Assembly: GCA_905221605.1 (NCBI GenBank)
Contig: CAJNDS010002809.1
Span: forward strand, 10,001-74,000
Length of the DNA: 64,000 nt
Reading direction: 5' to 3'
Origin: Symbiodinium natans
Lineage: Eukaryota > Sar > Dinophyceae > Suessiales > Symbiodiniaceae
Shown: positions 59,101 through 60,999 of the stretch, piece after piece
Layout: every line of letters starts with the position of its first letter
Position numbering within the stretch: position 1 is the stretch's first letter
Made by a program: the position numbers and the translations under genes
The notes under the pieces: model-generated
What the model was told of the DNA's origin: nothing
Seen by the model: only the letters and a program-made list of their open reading frames with translations
Database searches by the model: none

Positions 59101-59390
59101 TTCATAAACCAGAAGTCCTCAACCCTAAACTCTAAACCCTAAGGCCCTTTCTGTGTGCATTAAGTCAAGTTGAACAAACTACTTGGAGGTCCATGGGCAC
59201 TCATAAGTAAGGCTGCAAGTAGAGTAACTGCGGTTCTATCCCTTACTTTGGGGCACTTACAAAACCCTTTCTTCAAGGAAGCTTCAAGTACCCATGAGTA
59301 GGTGTCGCTACCGTGTTGATCGCGACAGGCTTGCGGCATGTGATGTTCGTGCACTCCAGTGGCCATGAGGTCTTCGACCTCTCAAACTAG
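728..59390 (+). CDS. Cation-chloride cotransporter (SLC12/CCC family), multi-exon gene, 5' end outside window
   Basis: Discontinuous coding region read as about 30 short exons in protein order. It should be a 12-TM secondary transporter moving Cl- with K+ and/or Na+, followed by a long cytosolic C-terminal domain; this is known for the family. Motifs seen in order are GILSGANRADVLK (family GIMAGSNRS...LKD), DPPRNIRLGTFAA, LQCLIVAPRLLQNMAKD, VAPLLTM|CFLMAYAFMNLSCF, STWRPSW, HVNWRPQVL, GFAEVVVAPNMAEG, GIGGLVPNTVML, AVIAVKGL, TIDVWWMIHDGG, IRVFTLAED, FDVEVEVILAD, QADLVVLNLPDP and a C-terminus LRHVMFVHSSGHEVFDLSN before TAG. The VVVAPNM segment resembles plant CCC1 more than animal KCC/NKCC. The N-terminal TM segments lie left of the window. 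One intron (6714-33085) holds a whole PP2C gene, and another (45423-49216) an unknown coding unit. Splice donors are GT, GC or GA. Family certain; ion selectivity unknown. Confidence 0.9.
788..886. mobile_element. Short TIR element with target duplication TATGGTT
   Basis: Arms 788-820 (GGCTGTCAAAATTGTGTTCC...) and 848-880 are near-perfect inverted copies of about 32 bases. The 7-base sequence TATGGTT lies directly left (781-787) and right (887-893). It sits in transporter intron 766-1387. Non-autonomous; no coding capacity. Confidence 0.75.
2671..2787. mobile_element. Short TIR element with 30-base perfect arms
   Basis: Left arm 2671-2700 (CCAGACCCCTGGGAGGATCC...) and right arm 2758-2787 are exact reverse complements over 30 bases, loop about 57 bases. 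Lies in transporter intron 2569-3312. Confidence 0.8.
4783..4877 (-). repeat. CCCTAAA array
   Basis: Near-perfect C-strand telomeric units, about 13 copies, inside the 4.66-5.2 kb transporter intron. Confidence 0.95.
6868..6937. mobile_element. Partial copy of TIR family A
   Basis: Keeps the right arm (GGACTGTTAGTCTAAGGGGG then AACATCCC) and the interior, but the left arm is worn or replaced. Confidence 0.65.
7586..7900 (+). repeat. TTTAGGG arrays
   Basis: Two G-strand arrays (7586-7640 and 7757-7900) on either side of a GC-rich island. Confidence 0.95.
7643..7758 (+). CDS. Candidate exon, unknown
   Basis: Open frame QAAQAAPWHHPFMNGSVAYN then GRRPGPRDAGG between two G-strand telomeric arrays. 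Function not recognised; lies in transporter intron 6714-33085. Confidence 0.3.
8048..8154 (+). CDS. Candidate exon with RG-rich tail
   Basis: ATG-led frame MLCRECIEGRFMKAATGPAA then KGRGARGRGNKGDGM and TAG. GC-rich island between telomeric arrays. The CxxC followed by RG repeats suggests a nucleic-acid-binding tail, but this is weak. The frame one base away is also open. Confidence 0.35.
8485..8610 (-). repeat. CCCTAAA array
   Basis: About 17 C-strand units with one CCCCAAA variant. Confidence 0.95.
8624..8726 (+). CDS. Candidate exon, unknown
   Basis: Acceptor GGCCAG then ESAKELLQQLPVALGGYRPG and a charged tail, ending at a G-strand array. C-strand array on its left, G-strand on its right, the usual exon setting in this window. 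No family recognised. Confidence 0.45.
8727..8835 (+). repeat. TTTAGGGG octamer array
   Basis: Homogeneous run of the 8-base variant TTTAGGGG, about 13 copies, distinct from the surrounding heptamers, so this variant has been amplified locally. Confidence 0.95.
9360..9500. repeat. TA-rich microsatellite
   Basis: Runs of TATATA with a repeated TGTAGTATATATA / AATGTCTGTATATA pattern, about four imperfect copies. Confidence 0.9.
9596..9738 (+). repeat. TTTAGGG array
   Basis: About 19 almost perfect G-strand units, among the longest in the window. Confidence 0.95.
9756..9826 (+). CDS. Candidate exon, unknown
   Basis: After GTTCGTGCAG reads VTSSAASYRGRTVELPTTPG. Open and GC-rich; no family recognised. 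Confidence 0.35.
10725..10793 (+). CDS. Candidate exon, unknown
   Basis: After GGTTCCCAG reads EPPWVQQPNRKGARPATGYD, then runs into the telomeric array. C-strand array left, G-strand right. Confidence 0.4.
11328..11391 (+). CDS. Candidate exon, unknown
   Basis: KVRMWLWYLRGRRRAVGRQS in a GC-rich island flanked by C-strand (left) and G-strand (right) arrays. Not recognised. Confidence 0.3.
11707..11811 (+). CDS. Candidate terminal exon, unknown
   Basis: After a polypyrimidine run and TTGAAG, reads ALVSELLQTYMAKTQERHSR then NGIPVTFI and TAA. If real, a gene ends here inside the transporter intron and before PP2C, possibly using the 8.6-11.4 kb candidate exons. Confidence 0.4.
12062..12157. mobile_element. 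TIR family A element
   Basis: Arms GGGATGTCCCCCTTATACCG and the inverted TTAGTATAAGGGGGAACATC, 96 bases in all, inside a telomeric region. Confidence 0.8.
12300..12388 (+). CDS. Candidate exon, unknown
   Basis: After GCGTGCAG reads DTFTMPFPRKREGEAHRKRH then SLPEALL, ending at GTTTAGGG. Strongly basic. Could be an early PP2C exon or another gene. Confidence 0.45.
12672..12746 (+). CDS. Candidate exon with GTAAGT donor
   Basis: Reads RSRQWKAGGESPEPTPAE up to GTAAGTAGGG, a textbook donor immediately followed by telomeric repeat. Not recognised. Confidence 0.45.
13274..13348 (+). CDS. Candidate first exon of the PP2C gene
   Basis: ATG in good context (CCCATGGCT) followed by a basic stretch MARVLRRRIFGRRMAPASAS, ending in phase 0 before GTTTAG. 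The next island, 14003 to about 14050, opens in phase 0 after GCGCCCAG (ACDSDAESKARDAERG). Assigning both to the PP2C gene is inference from position and phase. Confidence 0.4.
13665..13770 (+). CDS. Candidate His-rich exon
   Basis: VSVEDHRHAQHHAHQQLGPS then a short hydrophobic end. Open but of low complexity; no family recognised. Confidence 0.25.
14003..14060 (+). CDS. Candidate exon upstream of PP2C
   Basis: Acceptor GCGCCCAG then ACDSDAESKARDAERGRFW, GC-rich and charged. The exact right border is unresolved because its phase must match the 14210 exon. Confidence 0.45.
14210..14300 (+). CDS. Probable PP2C N-terminal exon
   Basis: Opens after CTGCCAG and ends at TTTCAG|GTGCGG. Frame reads DGTAVAYVSKAAEP and YRAYMEETLLSFQ. 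It ends in phase 0, as the 15171 exon requires, giving SFQ|DKYCII, compatible with the Q(E)D.Y block of PP2C. The first half is not recognisable. Confidence 0.6.
14210..30711 (+). CDS. PP2C-type (PPM family) Ser/Thr protein phosphatase, nested in a transporter intron
   Basis: Metal-dependent Ser/Thr phosphatase read from about 13 exons: 14210-14300, 15171 to about 15254 (DKYCIIDPFMDG), 15581 to about 15681 (WAFFAVYDGHGG, the metal-binding DGHGG), possibly 16288-16385, 18827 to about 18878 (VVAEALTRTFQKA), 21432-21491 (FGCTATVALVRRLPQ), 25724-25792 (AQVANVGDSRALTVDG), 26644-26685 (RLSVDHRPTDAAEA), 27248-27314 (ARRIREEGGFVTMGRVSG), 28026-28078 (VSRALGDLL), about 28784-28872 (LALVLASDGLWDFA, metal-binding Asp), 29873-29909, 30202-30252 (LDHVAHRLVSDPQ) and 30677-30711 (GSMDNITCLVA, then TAG). 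All core PP2C motifs are present in order, including the DGH, GDSRA, SRALGD, SDGLWD and DNIT aspartates, so an active enzyme is expected. The gene lies entirely in transporter intron 6714-33085 and contains the USP gene in its own 21492-25723 intron. The N-terminus is unresolved. Confidence 0.92.
14580..14885 (-). repeat. CCCTAAA array with internal CCCCAAA block
   Basis: About 43 units in total. The middle (14708-14778) is a homogeneous CCCCAAA block flanked by CCCTAAA, a clear case of local variant expansion. Confidence 0.95.
15581..15681 (+). CDS. PP2C exon with the DGHGG metal-binding motif
   Basis: Reads WAFFAVYDGHGG followed by AAEHCEAELH, the first metal-binding block of PP2C. The right border is uncertain. 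The bases GTGCTTGCC after the GGA codon recur exactly at the start of the 16288 island, so splicing directly from here to 16288 is a second reading. Confidence 0.85.
16288..16385 (+). CDS. Possible PP2C exon
   Basis: Open frame VLASELRVALKSAPKRPSSP onward after an AG acceptor, followed by G-strand telomeric repeat. Its position and phase 0 fit between the DGHGG exon and the 18827 exon, but the sequence is not a conserved part of PP2C. Confidence 0.45.
16770..17160. repeat. Minisatellite of about 32 bases
   Basis: Repeats of a unit containing AACTGTCCGGGAGGAGCCCA followed by an AAAGGC stretch, about nine imperfect copies. It produces repeated open frames on both strands that look protein-like (PDSFWAFLGSS on the minus strand) but are driven by the repeat. 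Confidence 0.85.
17155..18365. repeat. Large tandem repeat, unit about 390 bases
   Basis: The marker GAGCAAGGGGGGTCTCCGAA occurs at about 17155, 17390, 17782 and 18167. Between the last three markers the same order of segments recurs (CGACCCCCC, GGTGACCCCTTTGGGG, CTTGAAAAGCTCTCGAAGA, GGACCCGGGCCGATCCTGGG). No coding function seen and no telomeric units inside. Lies in a PP2C intron. Confidence 0.85.
18606..18697. mobile_element. Short TIR element (AGGTTCATGG ends)
   Basis: AAGGTTCATGGGTATTTGTA on the left and TTATAGCCATGAACCT on the right, about 92 bases. Relatives of the same ends occur near 25130, 57460 and 62600. Confidence 0.6.
18827..18878 (+). CDS. PP2C exon
   Basis: VVAEALTRTFQKAREGL after a CTTCAG acceptor; fits the family helix that precedes the G(C/S)TA strand. 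Right border uncertain. Confidence 0.65.
18886..19028 (+). repeat. TTTAGGG array
   Basis: About 19 G-strand units directly downstream of the 18827 PP2C exon. Confidence 0.95.
19455..19700. repeat. TTATTATTG microsatellite
   Basis: About 26 copies of a 9-base unit (TTGTTATTA), decaying to TTTTTGTTA at its right end. It generates long poly-Leu, Ile-rich and poly-Asn frames that are artefacts. Confidence 0.95.
20061..20207 (-). repeat. CCTAAAG array passing into CCCTAAA
   Basis: About 13 copies of the variant CCTAAAG followed without a break by CCCTAAA units, a sharp boundary between two unit types. Confidence 0.95.
21432..21491 (+). CDS. PP2C exon (GCTATVAL strand)
   Basis: Twenty codons in phase 0, with GC donor GCAAGG at 21492. 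It joins to 25724 in phase to give LVRRLPQ|GDAQVANVGDSRA with exactly the family spacing. The join spans the whole USP gene. Confidence 0.88.
22623..23220 (+). CDS. USP exon 1 (catalytic Cys, first zinc CxxC)
   Basis: The longest recognisable exon in the window. It carries the nucleophile Cys in NHCFLN and the CTFC pair. Its end is set by the 7-base repeat GTGCCTT, which opens the intron at 23221 and reappears at 23399 as the start of exon 2; removing 23221-23398 (GT...AG) restores one uninterrupted frame. Confidence 0.9.
22623..24418 (+). CDS. Ubiquitin-specific protease (peptidase C19, USP53/54-type), nested in a PP2C intron
   Basis: Cysteine protease expected to remove ubiquitin from substrates. 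There are five exons: 22623-23220, 23399-23567, 23671-23818, 23934-24160 and 24319-24418 (TGA at 24416). Exon 1 has the Cys box GLENHGGANHCFLN then ALWNLQSFRRRL, CYCALKSLF and CTFCGATGE; exon 3 has NCGECNSRQTL, so two CxxC pairs could form a zinc ribbon. Exon 4 has the His box YSGMHYVALFW and WVLFDD; exon 5 has LFVPTLIFYE. This order and spacing match the USP53/54 and plant UCH-like branch of C19. Catalytic Cys, His and Asp are all visible. The ATG at 22623 is the first Met of a do-it-all frame (a second follows at once); an upstream exon is possible. A telomeric array sits 25-60 bases upstream. The C-terminus stops right after the catalytic core, unlike the long-tailed animal proteins. Confidence 0.93.
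23399..23567 (+). CDS. USP exon 2
   Basis: Encodes FTYGVYVTELLERREE, which aligns with the family segment after the first CxxC. I place the donor at GTTTCT (23568) because exon 3 then opens with GCTTTGTCAG, close to the intron start; a GTAAGA at 23587 is an in-phase alternative. Confidence 0.85.
23671..23818 (+). CDS. USP exon 3 (second zinc CxxC)
   Basis: Encodes LRGGNCGECNSRQTLI then PETFLVSLAW, the strand before the His box. The alternative acceptor at 23681 keeps the same frame. The following intron starts GTTGCCCAG, a motif shared with other sites in the window. Confidence 0.87.
23934..24160 (+). CDS. USP exon 4 (catalytic His and Asp)
   Basis: Encodes FHGLVCYSGMHYVALFW and HWVLFDDTCV, the His box and the following acidic pair. 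The exon reads on into a TAG at 24171 if not spliced; a GC donor at 24161 joins in phase to exon 5. Confidence 0.9.
24319..24418 (+). CDS. USP exon 5 (terminal)
   Basis: Encodes LFVPTLIFYERAQ and a short acidic tail LAESLEELTKQLGHC before TGA. It begins GCTCTTTG while the preceding intron begins GCTGCTTG, another imperfect border repeat. Confidence 0.85.
24404..24531. repeat. Duplicated segment at the USP stop codon
   Basis: ACTGGGTCATTGTTGAAAAT followed by GGGTTTTAGGGT occurs at 24404 (covering the USP TGA) and again at about 24500, with a telomeric array between the copies. Confidence 0.85.
25724..30711 (+). CDS. PP2C catalytic-domain exons, 3' half with stop codon
   Basis: Seven of the eight exons join in phase: 25724-25792, 26644-26685, 27248-27314, 28026-28078, (28784)-28872, 29873-29909, 30202-30252 and 30677-30711. 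At 27314/28026 a split Val codon gives TGLM|VSRALGD with the donor GTTTAG supplied by the telomeric array itself. Donors are GT at 25793 and 28079, GC at 26686, 29910 and 30253, and GA at 28873. Intron start and next exon start share GCG at 26686/27248 and GCT at 30253/30677. The 5' border of the SDGLWD exon (28784-28791) does not fit the previous phase cleanly and is the one weak join. Confidence 0.9.
26345..26600 (-). repeat. CCCTAAA array ending in poly-C/poly-A
   Basis: Long C-strand array with degenerate units, then about 16 C and 20 A residues, immediately before the 26644 PP2C exon. It would act as the pyrimidine-rich region of that intron. Confidence 0.9.
27850..27975 (-). repeat. CCCTAAA array
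   Basis: About 17 C-strand units at the 3' side of PP2C intron 27315-28025, whose 5' side is a G-strand array. Confidence 0.95.
29698..29812 (+). repeat. TTTAGGG array
   Basis: About 16 perfect G-strand units, here at the 3' side of a PP2C intron, against the usual orientation. Confidence 0.95.
30073..30195 (-). repeat. CCCTAAA array
   Basis: About 17 perfect C-strand units ending six bases before the acceptor of the 30202 PP2C exon. Confidence 0.95.
30712..31100. other. Region after the PP2C stop
   Basis: About 280 bases of unique sequence, probably the PP2C 3' untranslated region, then a CCCTAAA array from about 30998. Minus-strand open frames here (30532-30891) overlap the last PP2C exon and look like shadows. 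Confidence 0.4.
31621..31695 (+). CDS. Candidate exon after PP2C
   Basis: After TTTTTTGCCAG reads DAGTSMNSERGRSERVPGIG. Lies between the PP2C stop and the resumption of the transporter. Not recognised. Confidence 0.3.
31778..31894 (+). CDS. Candidate exon, unknown
   Basis: YLDQTAERAHNPLSQMTMKL then DSRFAFHRGRLLRGES, open for about 39 codons between G- and C-strand arrays. A companion island is at 31976-32025. Not part of the conserved transporter. Confidence 0.35.
32023..32243. mobile_element. TIR element with internal telomeric array
   Basis: GGAGGTTCATGGTACTTATT then GTTAGAACTGTACTTA on the left; inverted AAGTACAGTTATTATTGG and TAAGTACCATGGACCT on the right; CCCTAAA units between. In the large transporter intron. 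Confidence 0.7.
32398..32523 (+). CDS. Candidate exon, unknown
   Basis: About 42 open codons including SASEVSRQQRLWNLTLLEVH. It lies in the last kilobase of the 26-kb transporter intron and has no conserved transporter motif. Confidence 0.3.
33086..45422 (+). CDS. CCC transporter exon block 2 (last TM helices and most of the cytosolic domain)
   Basis: Exons are 33086-33133, 33346-33395 (TWLHSSTWRPSWIHQR), 33906-33979 (TM), 35007-35049 (NHLWALTACLVAG), 35474-35499 (a 26-nt exon, LYLFVNWK), 36275 to about 36300 (AKEWGSAR), 36981-37025, 37881 to about 37950 (HVNWRPQVLIIYS), about 38662-38736, 38909-38975 (RKGRGFCMAEA), 40246-40305, 40979 to about 41070 (tentative), 41290-41356, 41886-41959, 42646-42687, 43655-43690 (VKILSNAYSADK), 44048-44099, 44199-44277, 44780-44849 and 45388-45422. 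Donors are GC at 33134, 35050, 37026, 42688, 44100 and 44278, GA at 41960, 44850 and 45423, and GT at 33980, 35500, 38737, 38976, 41357 and 43691. Phases agree at nearly all joins; the 36300/36981 join is unresolved. Confidence 0.87.
33181..33322 (-). repeat. CCCTGAA block followed by CCCTAAA array
   Basis: Eight tandem CCCTGAA units then about 12 CCCTAAA units fill the small transporter intron 33134-33345 almost completely. Confidence 0.95.
35542..35668 (+). repeat. TTTAGGG array
   Basis: About 17 G-strand units shortly after the donor at 35500. Confidence 0.95.
37385..37540 (-). repeat. CCCGAAA block followed by CCCTAAA array
   Basis: Nine CCCGAAA units switch abruptly to CCCTAAA. A TTTGGGG block (37077-37130) lies in the same intron in the opposite orientation. 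Confidence 0.95.
38043..38180. repeat. Triplicated segment of about 52 bases
   Basis: Three copies of a segment beginning AGAGGCAGG(G/A)TCTTAAGG and ending GGGGCTTTAG, inside a transporter intron. Confidence 0.85.
38229..38324. mobile_element. TIR family A element
   Basis: TTGGGATGTTCGCCCTTATA on the left and GTTAGTACAAGGGGGAACAT on the right, about 96 bases, in a transporter intron. Confidence 0.8.
41102..41248 (-). repeat. CCCTAAA array
   Basis: About 20 C-strand units with a few CCCCAAA variants, in the transporter intron before the 41290 exon. Confidence 0.95.
41986..42265 (+). repeat. TTTAGGG-type array, 5' arm of a snap-back intron
   Basis: Degenerate G-strand units starting 26 bases after the GA donor at 41960. 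Paired in the same intron with the C-strand array at 42440-42620. Confidence 0.93.
42440..42620 (-). repeat. CCCTAAA array, 3' arm of a snap-back intron
   Basis: About 23 C-strand units ending about 25 bases before the acceptor of the 42646 exon. Confidence 0.95.
43331..43480. mobile_element. TIR family A element carrying a telomeric array
   Basis: Arms GGGATGTTCCCCCTTATACT and GTTAGAATATGAGGGAACAT enclose about 70 bases of CCCTAAA-type repeat. In transporter intron 42688-43654. Confidence 0.8.
44893..44990. mobile_element. Possible short TIR element
   Basis: GTAGCTACCCCAAAATGGGG and the inverted GCTATTTTGGGGTATA about 65 bases apart, in a transporter intron. Arms are imperfect. Confidence 0.45.
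46204..46300. repeat. Poly-G rich tract
   Basis: About 95 bases that are mostly G with scattered T, C and A. A second tract is at 45556-45665. Both lie in the transporter intron that holds the unknown coding unit. Confidence 0.9.
46764..46845 (-). repeat. CCCTACA array
   Basis: About 11 copies of the variant CCCTACA, another homogenised variant block. Confidence 0.95.
47167..48170 (+). CDS. Unidentified coding unit nested in a transporter intron
   Basis: Three candidate exons. 47167-47211 (DAEQNLEKRVQASDF) ends at a canonical GTAAGT; 47341 to about 47440 follows CTGGACAG in phase 0 (EAELRKKTDDSLEGMD, then FKKKLTRARG), charged and probably helical; about 47918-48170 encodes PSYVLGPAQRVNTFLVFLNG, FGRDDVPELRIAFG and LQEFCKMMWQSCLASAQQE before TAA. 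I do not recognise the family. It lies in intron 45423-49216 of the transporter, on the same strand, within the longest telomere-repeat-free stretch near a gene (46846-48935). Its donors look more canonical (GTAAGT, possibly GTGAGT near 46911) than those of its host. Earlier exons may exist at 46860-47060. Whether the three pieces form one protein is inference. Confidence 0.55.
48171..48935 (+). other. Telomere-free stretch after the unknown unit
   Basis: Mid-GC sequence with several overlapping open frames on both strands (the best reads CPLEKVLEWLRATDSEEG around 48550) but none with recognisable motifs. It may be a 3' untranslated region or more exons of the nested unit. It belongs to transporter intron 45423-49216. 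Confidence 0.3.
49217..59390 (+). CDS. CCC transporter exon block 3 (C-terminal domain and stop codon)
   Basis: Exons are 49217 to about 49308 (LRERRLFDVEVEVILADDAM, family FLYDLR..AEV.VV), 55847-55911 (PEFTNLESCARLNQ), 56631-56671 (VVLSRSSQADLVV), 57770-57846 (NLPDPWGTEAHKARAFMTYC) and 59329-59390 (LRHVMFVHSSGHEVFDLSN, then TAG). Joined, the last three give the family ending in which a LVLLNLP.P stretch is followed by a MEY/YC.T helix and a (R)VLLVRG...EVxT/D tail. The 56671/57770 intron starts with GAACCTC and the exon with GAATCTG, a GA donor with a matching repeat. The linker between 49.3 and 55.8 kb is poorly conserved in the family; open-frame islands at 50242-50340, 51046-51125, 51926-52020, 53264-53342, 54117-54236 and 54921-55022 may encode it, but I cannot prove this. 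Confidence 0.82.
50536..50618. mobile_element. Short TIR element (ACATGGGCTATTA ends)
   Basis: 13-base perfect inverted ends around an 83-base element with partly palindromic interior. Confidence 0.65.
51926..52020 (+). CDS. Candidate exon, possibly transporter linker
   Basis: RFVAIKAESIPLEIDDLFVV then DEGRSCLPAAPL, bounded by C-strand array on the left and G-strand array on the right. It lies where the poorly conserved linker of the transporter C-terminal domain must be encoded. Confidence 0.45.
53942..54109. mobile_element. TIR family A element carrying a telomeric array
   Basis: Left arm GGGATTTCCCCCTTATACTA, interior with TTTAGGG-type repeats from 54023, and only the end of the right arm (GAACATCCCAA) left. 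Confidence 0.7.
54117..54236 (+). CDS. Candidate exon, possibly transporter linker
   Basis: Open frame VDAWNRRIASLAMWWSATAA onward, ending at GTCCCAG|GTTACGG. Starts right after an inverted-repeat element. Confidence 0.3.
54673..54692. repeat. GT dinucleotide run
   Basis: About nine GT units. Confidence 0.85.
54813..55115 (-). repeat. CCCTAAA arrays around a candidate exon
   Basis: Arrays at 54813-54919 and 55025-55115 flank the GC-rich island 54921-55022. Confidence 0.93.
54921..55022 (+). CDS. Candidate exon, possibly transporter linker
   Basis: After AAACCAG reads ETAHVMRNRRVSQPPLPVCR and a basic tail, between two C-strand arrays. Confidence 0.4.
55672..55825 (-). repeat. CCCTAAA array
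   Basis: About 22 units ending about 20 bases before the acceptor of the 55847 transporter exon. Confidence 0.95.
56236..56458. mobile_element. TIR element with internal telomeric array
   Basis: Left end CATGGGTTCCCCCCCTATAT, right end TATAGAGGGGGTTAGGGGAA then CCCATG; the interior holds a CCCTAAA array (56344-56432). A similar degenerate copy lies at about 33680-33890. Confidence 0.7.
56900..57070. repeat. Purine-rich degenerate repeat (GGTGGGTAATGG type)
   Basis: Degenerate units of about 12-25 bases containing AATGGTGGG and TGGTAGGAA. The minus-strand open frames here reflect the repeat. Confidence 0.75.
57847..58085. mobile_element. TIR element at the start of the last transporter intron
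   Basis: Inverted ends GGACCAAATGAACCCTAAA at 57864-57882 and 58062-58080, with the 9-base direct repeat GTCCGCGAG at 57847-57855 and 58077-58085. The left copy of that repeat is also the 5' splice site of the intron. Confidence 0.75.
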
Positions 59391-59431
59391 TGGCTGCGTT
59401 CTGGGCCCTACGCACCCTGCATGGCAACAGC

Positions 59432-59582
59432 CATAGTGCAACATAGGAGGGTTTTGAACAGGGGTACCTTTTCTCTTTCTTTTTTTTGCGGGGGGGGGGG
59501 GGGGGGGGGGGGGGGGTCCTCTAGCAAAGGATTAGCATAGTGCAACATAGGAGGGTTTGGAACAGGGGTACCTTTTTGGGGC
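59432..59582. repeat. Direct repeat of about 45 bases around a poly-G tract
   Basis: ATAGTGCAACATAGGAGGGT at about 59431 and again at about 59536, each followed by GAACAGGGGTACCTTTT; between them a run of about 28 G. Just downstream of the transporter stop codon. Confidence 0.85.
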
Positions 59583-60572
59583 GGTTGCTCTAGTAAGGGT
59601 GACAGCATTCTAGGCTCATTATGTTCGGGGGGCCCCTATTTTGGGAAATGCCCATATGCTGACAGGCTACCATGATACGAGGTTTAACCGCTTCCGCTCA
59701 TACTATATATACTATATGAGCCCCGCCTGGCCCAGCAATGAGGTCGGGTTTAGGGTTGGGCTTAGGATGCTGGATCGAAAGGTTTGAGGGTTTCGGGTTT
59801 AGGGGTTAGGTTTGACATCGGGGGGTGTACTTAGTCGCAACTTTTGAGCTAAACCCTAAACCCTAAACCCTAAACCCTAAACCCTAAAGCTTGAGAGGGA
59901 TTTCGGACGTCATGGTCTACTTAGTCGCTCTACTGGTGAACAAGCGACACTGACATGGTTTCATGCTGCCTAAGGCGGGGCACAGACGCAGGCGTAGTTC
60001 TCTTGTAGGGCCATTGAGGCATCTTAGCCCACAGATGTCGGCGAGGAAACTTCCCGCTTTGTTCTTAAAGGGTTTAGGGTTTAGGGTTGGGGGTTTAGTG
60101 TTTAGGGTTTGCAGTGAACTAGCATGACGAAGAGGAGGGGAGGTTTGTTCGTTGAATGGTTCTATCCGACTCTTTGCATGAGTGACAGGCATCCGTCCCA
60201 TGTGCTTTGGGGTGCCCAGTCCTTGAATACAGGCGGACGAATTCGCTCACGAGCTGAATCATTCCAATCATCTCCCGAGCATACAGTCAGGAGAGAGCCT
60301 AGATGCGTGCTCAGCTTCACTTTTTCCCAGCCGCTCAAATGGAGACACGTACATAGCAGCTAGCATGAATACACATATATACATATGTACATGTATGTAC
60401 GTATGCATGTTTATCTATATACTAATGTGTATTCAAATTTGCATCTTTACATGCACATTGCAGTTACACAGGACAGAGCTGTGCCTTGTTTCAGAAGCCC
60501 GGCGGGAACGAAGCCACGACGAATTTACGAGCCTGACCTAGGCCATGACATTTGTTTTGCAATCTCCCCCCA

Positions 60573-60730
60573 GCTTCCGATGGTCAGAGAATCATAGAGG
60601 GAGCCATGATCTTCCGAGTCAGAGGACACGGACAGGTCTCAGGGCAACTGACCGTTTCGAGTCAACAAGCTTTTCTTTGCTGGCTGGCCCGAGCCCTCTA
60701 CAGAGCTTCCTCCTTGATTGTAAAAAATAG
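60573..60730 (+). CDS. Candidate exon of a downstream gene
   Basis: After a CCCCCCAG acceptor reads SDGQRIIEGAMIFRVRGHGQ then a hydrophobic stretch including FLCWLARALYRASSLIV. Open for about 52 codons with no telomeric sequence. Not recognised. Confidence 0.4.
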
Positions 60731-60838
60731 CCCTAAACCCTAAACCCTAAACCCTAAACCCTAAATCCCAGGTTCTGTGGAGGGCCGTGCAAGAAGCTTG
60801 CAGAATCCATGTGTTTCCGAGCCCTAAGCACCCCCCGG

Positions 60839-60943
60839 GACGCTCGCGAGATCTCCGTCAAGAGCTGCGCGAGTTGAGGCGTTTTCTGTCGGAGCATTCT
60901 TGGAGTGAGAGGGGCTTTCGACCACCGGAGGACCCCATCATGT
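60839..60943 (+). CDS. Candidate terminal exon of a downstream gene
   Basis: RSRDLRQELRELRRFLSEHS then RGFRPPEDPIM and TAA; charged helix followed by a proline-rich end. Not recognised. Confidence 0.35.
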
Positions 60944-60999
60944 AACTTAGGGGGCCTTCATAATAAGAATAGGGGTTTTTTGGGGGTGGACTTATAGCA

